DNA of 9,132 nt from JBBRFH01 sp038224615 (GCA_038224615.1 JBBRFH010000138.1:1-9132), one strand, 5' to 3'; counted from the stretch's first letter, positions 1 through 6,842 are shown. Notes: generated by a model from the sequence alone, not told the origin. Made by a program: numbers and translations.

Positions 1-24
1 AGCGGCGCCGCGTAGATCGTGGCT

Positions 25-80
25 GGTTACTGGTTACTGGTTGGTGGTTACTGGTTACTGGTTACTGGTTACTGGTTACT
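25..80 (+). repeat. Tandem heptamer array, eight GGTTACT units
   Basis: Eight contiguous 7-bp units start at 25 and keep phase to 80. Seven are exactly GGTTACT; the third (39-45) is GGTTGGT. The array lies in a non-coding stretch downstream of the minus-strand hydrolase gene. No gene is evident in 1-187. The array could be a slippage-generated microsatellite, one arm of a large imperfect hairpin with the inverted units at 156-176, or part of a dispersed intergenic repeat. Its function is unknown. Confidence 0.9.
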
Positions 81-101
81 TGGGCTTCAATGGTATTTTC
101 C

Positions 102-126
102 GTGCGCCAGTTGCATGCGGGCGCAC
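102..126. other. Small GC-rich hairpin inside the heptamer inverted repeat
   Basis: GTGCGCC (102-108) and GGCGCAC (120-126) form a perfect 7-bp stem with an 11-nt loop. It lies about 60-85 bp downstream of the hydrolase stop on the minus strand. It could help end transcription, but no U-run follows it in either direction, so an intrinsic terminator is not supported. Confidence 0.3.
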
Positions 127-155
127 ACCCAGCACGCCCTCGGCAGGTCACGCCC

Positions 156-176
156 AGTAACAAGTAACAAGTAACC
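156..176 (-). repeat. Inverted three-unit copy of the heptamer
   Basis: On the plus strand this reads AGTAACA, AGTAACA, AGTAACC. Read on the minus strand it is GGTTACT followed by two TGTTACT units, which are inverted relatives of the array at 25-80. Three units of each set can pair with only two mismatches in 21 positions. The inner flanks GTTACTTGGGC (75-85) and GCCCAGTAAC (152-161) are also nearly complementary, differing by one extra T. It ends 11 bp from the stop codon of the minus-strand hydrolase gene. Confidence 0.8.
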
Positions 177-187
177 AACGACTCGCC

Positions 188-1021
188 TCAATCGCGTTCC
201 AAAAACGCCGCCATCACGCCGTTTGCCCGTGTGCTCTGCTCCACATGTGGAAACGCCCTGGCGTTTTCGATCACGTCGAGTTGCTTGCCCTGCGACCACT
301 GCGCCGGATGCAGCCATTCGTGTTGGGGGATCGGCATCAGGTCGGCACCGACGATGATCTGCGTCGCGGCGCGGACGTACTTCAGCCAGTTCGCCATGTC
401 GGTATCGAAGTAGCCGCACAGGGCACTGATGTAGGGCATCATCTTGTGGGGCTCGTTTGCCTCGACGTACATCTGCTTCACCTGCTCCCGGGTGATCTTC
501 GACCGGTCGTGGAAGCTCATTTCGAGGAAGTCGATGATGCCCGCCCGGCTCGCTGCCGTCTCGTAAACGCTGAAGCCGGCCGACAGTGTGCCGAGCAGGA
601 ACTGCGTCAGCCGATCCGCGATCCCCGGCACTTCCCGATAAACCGATTTCTGCGTCGGTGCCAGCAGGACCAGGCGATTGATGATGTCGTCCTCGTAGAC
701 GCCGAGCCGCACCGCGATGCCGCAACTCATCCCGCTGGCGACGACGTGCGTGCGCTGCTTGATCTGGTCGTGGATGAAGTTGCGGAGCAGTTGCTGGTGC
801 ATCTGAGCCGTGTGCCCGATGCGCGGTGTATCGCTCTGGCCGAAGCCGAGCAGGTCGATCGCGTAGACCGTGAAGTGCTGCTGCAGCGCGTGCGTGTTGT
901 GCTCAAACTCGTGATAGCTCGCGCCGGCATAGATGCCGTGCAGCAGAATCAGCGGGTCGCCCATGCCACGCTTGTCGTACGCGATCACACCGCTGGGCGT
1001 CGTGTATTCGTGCAGCGCCAT
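188..1021 (-). CDS. Alpha/beta-fold hydrolase
   Basis: This is a 277-residue protein of the alpha/beta hydrolase superfamily, typical in length for a single-domain member. Visible hallmarks are the oxyanion-hole HG (H28-G29) after the LILL strand, the DLLGFGQSD segment (56-64), a nucleophile elbow G97-M98-S99-C100-G101 fitting GxSxG, a likely acid D227 in the VGAD strand end, and a likely catalytic H259 in FPHVEQ near the C-terminus. Residues about 125-215 form the variable cap. There is no signal peptide, so it is probably cytosolic. The ATG at 1019-1021 has a purine-rich GAGAGAGA 9 nt upstream (plus-strand 1031-1038), a weak Shine-Dalgarno. The substrate cannot be read from sequence; esterase, C-C hydrolase or dehalogenase-like activity are all open. 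The FKBP gene upstream is co-directional but 170 bp away, with a large palindrome between, so separate transcription is likely. Confidence 0.9.
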   Translation of the reverse strand: MALHEYTTPSGVIAYDKRGMGDPLILLHGIYAGASYHEFEHNTHALQQHFTVYAIDLLGFGQSDTPRIGHTAQMHQQLLRNFIHDQIKQRTHVVASGMSCGIAVRLGVYEDDIINRLVLLAPTQKSVYREVPGIADRLTQFLLGTLSAGFSVYETAASRAGIIDFLEMSFHDRSKITREQVKQMYVEANEPHKMMPYISALCGYFDTDMANWLKYVRAATQIIVGADLMPIPQHEWLHPAQWSQGKQLDVIENARAFPHVEQSTRANGVMAAFLERD

Positions 1022-1130
1022 TGAATGGTTTCTCTCTCGTCAACAGGTCATAGTGCGGCGTGGACGGTTCAGCCGAATGATATGCGGGGAGAGCGCGCGG
1101 GTGGTAGAACGATCTGGTTGTCCCGGCGCA

Positions 1131-1164
1131 CACGTAGCCGGTTCGAGACCGAACCGGCTACGTG
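1131..1164. repeat. Perfect 15-bp inverted repeat (hairpin), 4-nt loop
   Basis: Positions 1131-1145 (CACGTAGCCGGTTCG) are exactly complementary to 1150-1164, with AGAC as the loop. It lies 28 bp downstream of the FKBP stop codon (minus strand) and upstream of the hydrolase gene. A T6 run (1175-1180) follows on the plus strand after a 10-bp gap, but on the minus strand, where the genes lie, no U-run follows. It may end FKBP transcription as a strong non-canonical hairpin, or be one copy of a dispersed palindromic (REP-like) element. The window holds only this copy. Confidence 0.85.
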
Positions 1165-1191
1165 GCGAGATCGCTTTTTTGCGGGCCGGGG

Positions 1192-1911
1192 TTACTTCTT
1201 GATCTCGAGCAGTTCGACATCGAACACGAGGGTCGAATTGGCCGGGATCGGGCCGTTGGCGTTGGCGCCGTAGCCGATCTCCGGCGGGATAACCATGTGG
1301 GCCTTGCCGCCGATTTTCATCAACTGCAGGCCCTCGGTCCAACCGGCGATGACGCCACTGACGCGGAATTCCGCAGGCTGGCCACGATCGACGGAACTGT
1401 CGAAAGTCGTGCCGTTGATCAGCTTGCCGGTGTAGTGGACCTTGACGCTGTCGGTGGCCTTGGGCGATTCGCCGGTGCCTTCCTTGAGCGTCTCGATCTG
1501 CAGGCCCGATTTGGTGGTGGTGACGCCGGGCTTCTTGCCGTTCTCGTCGCGGTACGTCTCCCCGGCCTTTAGATTTTCCACCGGCGCGGTGGCGTCGGCG
1601 ACGGCGGCCTGGGTCTGGAACTGTTTCATCAGCTCGTCCATCGCCACCTTGATATCCGCCGGGGCGACCTTGCTCGGGCGGTTCTCCAGTGCGTCGCGCA
1701 ATCCGTCGAGCAGGGCTTGGTGATCGAGCTTCACACGCGAGTTGCGGATCATCTCCGCGAGTTGTTCGTAGCCGACACCGTAGCTGGCATCGCGCATCAC
1801 CTTGGACGGTTGTGTCGTCGCCGGCTGAGTGGCCGGTTCGTCGGCCCGTGCGAACGTCATCCCGACGCCGAAGAGCGCCGCGGTCGCGAGAATCGTTGGC
1901 ATATGCTTCAT
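1192..1911 (-). CDS. Secreted FKBP-type peptidyl-prolyl cis-trans isomerase
   Basis: This is a 239-residue Mip/FkpA-like PPIase that catalyses cis-trans isomerisation of X-Pro bonds, presumably outside the cytoplasm. The N-terminus MKHM plus a hydrophobic stretch to about A23 is a signal peptide, with likely cleavage at ARA-DE. A Thr/Gln/Pro-rich linker (26-36) follows, then a helical FKBP_N-like segment (about 40-105) that in this family often mediates dimerisation. The C-terminal FKBP domain (about 134-238) shows VKVHYTG (156-162), TFDSS (169-173), VIAGWTEGL (187-195), PPEIGYG (209-215) and the final VFDVELLEI strand. The FKBP12-type pocket residues Y160, F170, D171, V187, I188, W191, Y214 and F230 are all present, so it should be active. 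The open frame runs upstream to 1983, but ATG 1909-1911 has AAGGA 7 nt before it and starts the signal peptide. The Shine-Dalgarno lies in a hairpin described separately. Confidence 0.93.
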   Translation of the reverse strand: MKHMPTILATAALFGVGMTFARADEPATQPATTQPSKVMRDASYGVGYEQLAEMIRNSRVKLDHQALLDGLRDALENRPSKVAPADIKVAMDELMKQFQTQAAVADATAPVENLKAGETYRDENGKKPGVTTTKSGLQIETLKEGTGESPKATDSVKVHYTGKLINGTTFDSSVDRGQPAEFRVSGVIAGWTEGLQLMKIGGKAHMVIPPEIGYGANANGPIPANSTLVFDVELLEIKK

Positions 1912-1918
1912 TGATGGA

Positions 1919-1940
1919 TCCTTTCCGTAGTTCGGAAAGA
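1919..1940 (-). promoter_or_regulatory. Leader hairpin covering the FKBP Shine-Dalgarno
   Basis: On the minus strand CUUUCCG (plus 1933-1939) pairs perfectly with CGGAAAG (plus 1921-1927) across the 5-nt loop AACUA. A closing U-G wobble (1940/1920) is also possible. The Shine-Dalgarno AAGGA occupies 1919-1923, so four of its five bases would be paired. The FKBP ATG follows 7 nt later. The geometry resembles small translational-control hairpins such as fourU-type RNA thermometers. A regulatory role is inferred, not shown. Confidence 0.45.
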
Positions 1941-2138
1941 GTAGCCGACGTTGCCACGCCGTTCCATCCTCCGCAAGAATCAATCATGCGAGCGCGCCAA
2001 CGCTAACTGTTTTCGAAAGGGCCCCGCTCCCCGGACCTCCTGCATAGTTTTTGCCATTGCCGATCCCCGAAATCGTGCCCGCGCGGAGATTTTCTAGATA
2101 TTCGTCCGCGATTAACGAACGCAGCAGCGGCCGGCTCT

Positions 2139-3593
2139 TTAGGCAAGCTTCGCGCGCCAGGTCGTCTTCTGCGGCTGATTGGTGTTGATCCCGCCGGTGG
2201 TGAAGACCATGTAGTCGCCGACAGGCTGCACGACCGTCCCCTGGCGCGCCGAGGGCAGCGACGCCAGTGTCGACCACTTGCCCGCCGACGGATCGAACTG
2301 CACGACATTGCTGGTCGAGGCCTGCGGGTCCTTCTGGCCGCCGGCCCAGATGATCTTGCCGTTCCGCACGAACGCGCTGCTCTCAGCGTGGCTCTTGCTG
2401 ATCGGGGCGCCGGCGAGTTGGGTCCAGGTGTCGGTCGATGGGTTGTAGCGGTGCAGCAGGTTCTGCTGGTCGTGCTTCTTGTCGTGTCCGATCTCCCCGC
2501 CGAACGCATAGATCGAGCCATTGAGCGCCACCGCCGAGAGATGGTCGCGGGCAGTAGGAAGGGGGGCGAGCTGTTTGAAGCCGCTGCTTGGGTTCGACAA
2601 ATCGAGCACAAAGTGATCGGCGGTGTTCGTCACGCGATCGCTCTTGACGCCGCCGAAGTAGTGCAGCTTGTTGCCGATGACTGCCGCCGCGCCGGCGCTG
2701 GCGGGGTAAGGGAGTTGTACGCTGAGCTTGGTCCACGCGTCGCTCGCGATCGTGTATTTCCAGACGTCGCGCGTGCGGTACGAGGGATACTTTCCGCGAT
2801 CGCCGCCGACGAAGTAGATCACGCCGTGGGCCTCGTCGAGCGCAGCGCCCGCGTGCGTCTCGGGCGCCTTCATGTCGGCGAGACGCTTCCAGGTATTGGC
2901 GGCCGGGTCGTAGACGTCGACGCGCTGGGTCGAGTTGAAGTGACTGTCGGCCCACCCCCCGAACAGGTAGAGCTTCCCGCTGTACGAGATGCCGTGTGAT
3001 TCAAAGCGATTGATCGGCGAGGACGCGCCGCTCTGCCAGCTCGTCGGCCAGGTGATTGATGCCGGCGTCGAGGTGACGCTGCTGATCCCGATGAAGTTGA
3101 TCGGCGTGCGTGACGTCGAGCCGTCCTTGCTCGTGATCGTCAACTTGCCGTCGCTGACGGTGATGGTTTTGGTGGCGGTGATCCAGCGGTTGCTTGAGGT
3201 CGTGTTCCCGCTCAACACTGTCACGCCCTCGGCGGTGATCTGCGGGCCGGTGTCGAAGCTCGGGTCGCCGGCGACGATGCGCACGCTGTATGAACCGTTC
3301 GGCAGCGCGATCTCCCAGGCGCGTGTGCTCCCGGCATTCGTGTCCTTGAAGAAATTGACCGTGTCGTATTCCTGGTCAAGAGAACCCGGATTGTTTCGGT
3401 CGCGCGGATTGGACTGGTTATCGCTCGACCACCCGTACGTGCGTCCGCTGCCGCGGTCGCCGTAGGTCTTGCCGACGTCAGCAACGTAGCCGCCGGGAAT
3501 CGCCGCGCTGGCGGGCTGAAAATTGATCGAAATGGGCAGCGAAACTGCGAGCGAGAGGCGCGTCTCGAGTAATTCGGCAAGGGGAGTCGTCAT
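2139..3593 (-). CDS. Kelch-propeller surface protein with malectin-like N-terminal module
   Basis: This 484-residue protein starts with a LEPR-xLL-like segment (LLETRLSL, R12), a short N-terminal motif common on planctomycetal secreted or surface proteins. A beta-rich malectin/CBM-like module follows (about 21-172), marked by INFQP (23-27), TYGW (52-55), DRN (65-67), IVAGDP (106-111) and RW (136-137). Residues 195-484 are six kelch blades. Their Gly-Gly pairs sit at 212-213, 263-264, 314-315, 365-366, 418-419 and 467-468, a spacing of 49-53, with NTW/DTW/GKW motifs closing blades. No enzyme active site is recognisable; carbohydrate or protein binding is the family-based guess, and a NanM-like mutarotase is an untested alternative. 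ATG 3591-3593 has GGAAGG 5 nt upstream. It is transcribed divergently from its paralogue at 3876. The 227-bp gap downstream to the FKBP gene shows no convincing terminator. Confidence 0.88.
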   Translation of the reverse strand: MTTPLAELLETRLSLAVSLPISINFQPASAAIPGGYVADVGKTYGDRGSGRTYGWSSDNQSNPRDRNNPGSLDQEYDTVNFFKDTNAGSTRAWEIALPNGSYSVRIVAGDPSFDTGPQITAEGVTVLSGNTTSSNRWITATKTITVSDGKLTITSKDGSTSRTPINFIGISSVTSTPASITWPTSWQSGASSPINRFESHGISYSGKLYLFGGWADSHFNSTQRVDVYDPAANTWKRLADMKAPETHAGAALDEAHGVIYFVGGDRGKYPSYRTRDVWKYTIASDAWTKLSVQLPYPASAGAAAVIGNKLHYFGGVKSDRVTNTADHFVLDLSNPSSGFKQLAPLPTARDHLSAVALNGSIYAFGGEIGHDKKHDQQNLLHRYNPSTDTWTQLAGAPISKSHAESSAFVRNGKIIWAGGQKDPQASTSNVVQFDPSAGKWSTLASLPSARQGTVVQPVGDYMVFTTGGINTNQPQKTTWRAKLA

Positions 3594-3875
3594 AACAACC
3601 TTCCAACAACGATTCGACGCGGCGACACCGGAGTCAGCAGACTATAGAGCGATATCATGGTTCGCTCCCGAATCTGACAAAACGTTTGCCTGGTCGCGCC
3701 GCGGCGGGGCGCGAAGTTCGAGGCCGGGACTACTGGATATCGCGTTTAGGTGCGGTTTTCGGTCCACAGAAATTAGTAAAAAAAGTTGCTATATGAGCGC
3801 CGTGGTCGGCTCGTTGGAATTGCGGATCAGTCATCATTCGTCGTCCAATCGGCCGATAGGGATCGATGGAGACGC
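3594..3875. promoter_or_regulatory. Divergent intergenic control region between the two kelch genes
   Basis: This 282-bp region has no supported gene and must carry the promoters of both divergent kelch paralogues. Plus-strand candidate: TGCTATATG (3787-3795), like an extended -10 element, about 80 bp before the kelch start and without a good -35. A perfect 7-bp stem TCGCGCC/GGCGCGA (3694-3700 with 3708-3714) lies centrally. A short A-rich stretch (3771-3784) precedes the plus-strand -10 candidate. These are sequence matches only; planctomycete promoters are poorly predicted by consensus. Confidence 0.5.
3652..3680 (-). promoter_or_regulatory. Candidate sigma70-like promoter of the minus-strand kelch gene
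   Basis: On the minus strand TTGTCA (plus 3675-3680; five of six to TTGACA) is separated by 17 bp from TGATAT (plus 3652-3657; three of six to TATAAT). A better -10-like TATAGT lies at plus 3641-3646 but has no -35 at the right distance. Either would leave a leader of some 45-60 nt before the ATG at 3593. The match is weak. Confidence 0.22.
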
Positions 3876-5651
3876 ATGACGATGACGCATCTTGAACCGC
3901 TAGACCCGCGCCAGTTGCTCGCCTTTGTCGCGGCCATCAACTTCCAGCCGCTGAATGCGCCTAAGGCGCCGGGCATGCTCGTCGACTACGGCTCGACATA
4001 TGGCGTTCGTCGCGGCGGGCTCAGCTACGGGTGGGATACAGATCAATCTTCCAACGCCGTTGATCGCAATCTCGCCATCTCCGGCACGCAGCGCAACGAC
4101 ACCTTCATCGCGATGCAAACTTTCGGCACTGTCGGCGCGAAGTGGGAGATGGGCCTGAGCGATGCCGGCCCGTATCGCGTCACCATCGTCGCCGGCGACC
4201 CCGGCATGCCCGGCGAGAAGATGGCGTTTACCGCCGAGGGGAGCGTCGTGCTCTCAGGCCAGACCAGCAAGAGTAAGCGCTGGCTCACCGGCGCGTCGAC
4301 CGTCTACGTCACCGACGGGCGGCTGACGATCACGACGTCCAACTTCTCGACCACCGACAAGATCAACTACATCGTCGTCGAGCGGGTGAGCCCACCGGTG
4401 CCGACGATCAGTATTGCCGACACTGCCACCTTCTCGACCGAAGGCGGCGTGCGCGGCCGCATGCGGGTGCAGCGGACCGGCGGCGATCTGAGCAAGCCGC
4501 TGACGATCCCGCTCACCGTCACCGGCACCGCGACCAACGCCATCGACTACGGCCGTGTCGGTAAAGCCGTCACCTTTGCTGCCGGTGTGTCGACGATCGA
4601 TCTCAACATTTCGGCTCCCGACGACGGGCTCGTCGAAGGCAACGAGAGCGTCACCGTGGGCATCGAGCCGGTGCTCGGCTATCAGGTTGGCTTCAACTCG
4701 GCGACCGTGACGATCCTCGATGCCAACCTTGTCCTCGACAAAAACGTCTCCTGGGCGAGCAAGGCGTCTTCACCACTGGGCAAGCGGGACGCGTTCGGCG
4801 CGGCCGTCAATGGCAAGCTCTATGTCTTCGGCGGGTACACCGACTCCAGCGGCAAGCCGACGTCGTCGGCGCGTGTTTTCAATCCAGCGAACAACACGTG
4901 GTCGACGATCGCGTCGCTCAACTGGGGCCAGAGCCACGTCGCCGCGACGGCCGCCGACAGCTACATATACTTCGCCGGCGGCTACCCCGGCACGGGGCCC
5001 AGCAACACCGAGGTGCTGGCGACGAGCCGCGTCTATCGCTACAACACCGTGACCGATGCCTACATCGACGTGCAATCACTGCCAGCCGCACGCGGTGCCG
5101 GCGCACTGACGAAACTCGGCACCAAGCTCTACTTCTTCGGCGGCAACGATCTCGCCGGCGTCGACAAGTCCGATGCGTACGTCTTCGACTTGCTCAACCA
5201 GTCAGCCGGCTGGAGCGCGATCGCCAGTCTCCCCGCCGCCCGCAGTCACGGCGCCGCCGTCTCGCTCAACGGTTTCATCTACTACGTCGGCGGGCAGCAG
5301 ACCGTCGGTGGCGACACCACCTACAGCAACGCCGTCTGGCGTTATAACCCGAACACCAACACGTGGAAGACCGTCGGCCCGCTCGCCACGGCCCGCTCGC
5401 AGATCGCCGCCAGTACGTTCATCTACGATGGCAAGATCGTCGCCCTCGGCGGCCGCGCCGCCAGCGGGGCGGCAGTGTCGAGCGTCGAGCAGTACGACCC
5501 GATCACCAACACCTGGCAAAGCCTGCACAACCTTCCCACCAACCGCTACGGCGGCGTCGCCGCCCTCATCGACACCGATCGCTTCGTCTTCACCACCGGC
5601 TACGACGGCAGCGCGTTCCGTTCCAACACGTACTACGGGTTGGTGAGCTGA
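3876..5651 (+). CDS. Kelch-propeller surface protein with malectin-like and Calx-beta domains
   Basis: This 591-residue protein is a paralogue of the divergent gene. The N-terminus has LDPRQLLA (9-16), a LEPR-xLL-like motif with R12 at the same residue as in the paralogue. A malectin/CBM-like module (about 19-172) carries INFQP (21-25), YGW (51-53), DRN (63-65), IVAGDP (104-109) and RW (135-136). Residues about 175-284 are a Calx-beta domain: PTISIAD start, GTATNAIDY, DDGLVEGNESVTV, ending TVTILDAN. The paralogue lacks it. Six kelch blades follow (about 292-591), with Gly-Gly at 319-320, 368-369, 422-423, 472-473 and 525-526; the last is degraded to Thr-Gly. It is probably exported and surface-attached, binding glycans or protein. 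The frame opens at 3786, but GGAG (3868-3871) and the paralogue's N-terminus favour ATG 3876; ATG 3882 is an alternative. galM follows after 84 bp on the same strand. Confidence 0.88.
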   Translation: MTMTHLEPLDPRQLLAFVAAINFQPLNAPKAPGMLVDYGSTYGVRRGGLSYGWDTDQSSNAVDRNLAISGTQRNDTFIAMQTFGTVGAKWEMGLSDAGPYRVTIVAGDPGMPGEKMAFTAEGSVVLSGQTSKSKRWLTGASTVYVTDGRLTITTSNFSTTDKINYIVVERVSPPVPTISIADTATFSTEGGVRGRMRVQRTGGDLSKPLTIPLTVTGTATNAIDYGRVGKAVTFAAGVSTIDLNISAPDDGLVEGNESVTVGIEPVLGYQVGFNSATVTILDANLVLDKNVSWASKASSPLGKRDAFGAAVNGKLYVFGGYTDSSGKPTSSARVFNPANNTWSTIASLNWGQSHVAATAADSYIYFAGGYPGTGPSNTEVLATSRVYRYNTVTDAYIDVQSLPAARGAGALTKLGTKLYFFGGNDLAGVDKSDAYVFDLLNQSAGWSAIASLPAARSHGAAVSLNGFIYYVGGQQTVGGDTTYSNAVWRYNPNTNTWKTVGPLATARSQIAASTFIYDGKIVALGGRAASGAAVSSVEQYDPITNTWQSLHNLPTNRYGGVAALIDTDRFVFTTGYDGSAFRSNTYYGLVS

Positions 5652-5704
5652 CGCGACGCGGCAATCGCACTGCTCCACACGCTTGCTCCCAAGGCGCATT
5701 TTCC

Positions 5705-5728
5705 CGAAGATTCAATTCTTCGAAGGAG
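5705..5728 (+). promoter_or_regulatory. galM ribosome binding site with abutting hairpin
   Basis: AAGGAG (5723-5728) lies 7 nt before the TTG start codon at 5736 and decides that start. Immediately 5' is a perfect 6-bp stem, CGAAGA (5705-5710) with TCTTCG (5717-5722), loop TTCAAT. The stem does not cover the Shine-Dalgarno. It could protect or present it, or be a processing site between the kelch gene and galM transcripts. Confidence 0.55.
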
Positions 5729-5735
5729 CAACCGT

Positions 5736-6806
5736 TTGAATACCGCACCAACCGCCTCGCAGTCCGGGATCTTCGGCCACATGCCCGATGGCACGCCTGT
5801 CCAGAAATGGCAGCTCGACAATGGCGCCGGCCTCACCGCCGAGGTCATCGCGCTGGGCGCGACCATTACGCGACTGAATGTCCCGGACAAACACGGCAAG
5901 TCGACCAATATTCTGCTCGGTGTCGACAGCGTTGACGCAATCTTCGCGCCCGGCGGGCCGTATCTTGGCGCGCTGATCGGGCGCGTCGGCAATCGCATCC
6001 GCGGCGCGCGGTTCACGCTCGACGGCAAGACCTATCCGCTGGCACCCAACGCCGCACCCAATCACCTGCACGGCGGAATGATCGGGTATGACAAGCGGCT
6101 GTGGCACGTCACGCCGATTGTCAGCACCGAAGGTGCCGGCATCGAGCTCACGCTCACTGATCCGGCCGGCACCGAAGGCTATCCCGGCACCGTCAACGTC
6201 CGCGTCGTCTACACACTGACGACCGCCGGTGCCTGGCGGATCGATTACGCCGCGACCACCGACGCGCCGACGCCGATCAATCTCACGCAGCATGCCTACT
6301 TCAACCTGCGCGACGCCGGCAAGACACCGATCGACGAGCACGAGATGGAGATCTTCGCCCAGCGCATGACTGTCTCCGATGACGCGCTCATGCCCACAGG
6401 CGACATCGTGCCCGTCGCCGACACCGTGTTCGATTTCCGCGCCACCAAGCCGATCGGCAAGGACCTCCGGAGTGTCGGCAACGTCCCCGTCGGCTACGAC
6501 AACAACTACATCATCGACGGCGTCCCCGGCACGCTCCGCCACGCCGCGCAGGTGTACGAGCGTCACAGCGGCCGCGTGATGAACGTCTTCACCACCGAGC
6601 CGGCCATGCAGTTCTACTGCGGCAACTCCCTCGACGGCACGCTGATCGGCCACGACGGTTTCGGGTACCAGCAGCACGCGGGCTTCTGTCTCGAAACCCA
6701 GCACAACCCCGATTCGCCGAACATCCCCGCGTTCCCCGACACGACCCTTCGCCCGGGCAAAACGTACCGCTCGACGACGGAATACCGCTTCAGCGTCCGT
6801 CCGTGA
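5736..6806 (+). CDS. galM: Aldose 1-epimerase (galactose mutarotase)
   Basis: This 356-residue protein interconverts the alpha and beta anomers of aldohexoses, feeding galactose into the Leloir pathway. The family fold is evident across the whole length. Early motifs are LGATITRLNVPDK and the LIGRVGNRI segment. NHLHGG (109-114) carries H112, NLTQHAYFNL has the catalytic acid H186, and CLETQ has the catalytic base E320. The C-terminus is the usual RPGKTYRSTTEYRF. Length matches bacterial GalM (about 340-380). No signal peptide is seen, so it is likely cytosolic. The start is TTG, supported by AAGGAG 7 nt upstream; the first in-frame ATG, residue 16 at 5781, is less well placed. It could be co-transcribed with the upstream kelch gene (84-bp gap, no clear terminator). 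Third-position GC is high in the first 36 codons (29 of 36), like its left neighbours. Confidence 0.95.
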   Translation: MNTAPTASQSGIFGHMPDGTPVQKWQLDNGAGLTAEVIALGATITRLNVPDKHGKSTNILLGVDSVDAIFAPGGPYLGALIGRVGNRIRGARFTLDGKTYPLAPNAAPNHLHGGMIGYDKRLWHVTPIVSTEGAGIELTLTDPAGTEGYPGTVNVRVVYTLTTAGAWRIDYAATTDAPTPINLTQHAYFNLRDAGKTPIDEHEMEIFAQRMTVSDDALMPTGDIVPVADTVFDFRATKPIGKDLRSVGNVPVGYDNNYIIDGVPGTLRHAAQVYERHSGRVMNVFTTEPAMQFYCGNSLDGTLIGHDGFGYQQHAGFCLETQHNPDSPNIPAFPDTTLRPGKTYRSTTEYRFSVRP

Positions 6807-6842
6807 GCCCTTTGCGATTCGTAGCTGATTACCGTTTCGCCC

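Noticed and set aside
25..176. CRISPR array
   Set aside because: Units are 7 bp, adjacent and without spacers, and no cas genes are nearby.
245..1024. 259-codon plus-strand open frame over the hydrolase gene
   Set aside because: It lies antisense to a gene with clear catalytic motifs. Its translation is low in recognisable motifs and typical of a GC-rich shadow frame.
1141..1155. GGTTCGAGACC resembles a tRNA T-arm, suggesting a tRNA gene or attachment site
   Set aside because: The matching bases belong to the arms and loop of the 15-bp palindrome; no acceptor, D or anticodon arms are present.
1165..1191. T6 run at 1175-1180 as part of an intrinsic terminator with the palindrome
   Set aside because: The run is on the plus strand, 10 bp beyond the stem, and no plus-strand gene ends here. 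For the minus-strand genes the run is A and precedes the hairpin.
1984..2277. 97-codon minus-strand frame past the end of the kelch gene, possibly a small gene or a frameshifted kelch C-terminus
   Set aside because: Its only starts lie inside the kelch gene in another frame, no Shine-Dalgarno is seen, and the kelch protein already ends like its paralogue after the sixth blade.
3786..3875. Upstream start (ATG 3786) for the plus-strand kelch protein
   Set aside because: The added 30 residues are Arg-rich, do not resemble a signal peptide, and have no counterpart in the paralogue; GGAG at 3868-3871 supports 3876.
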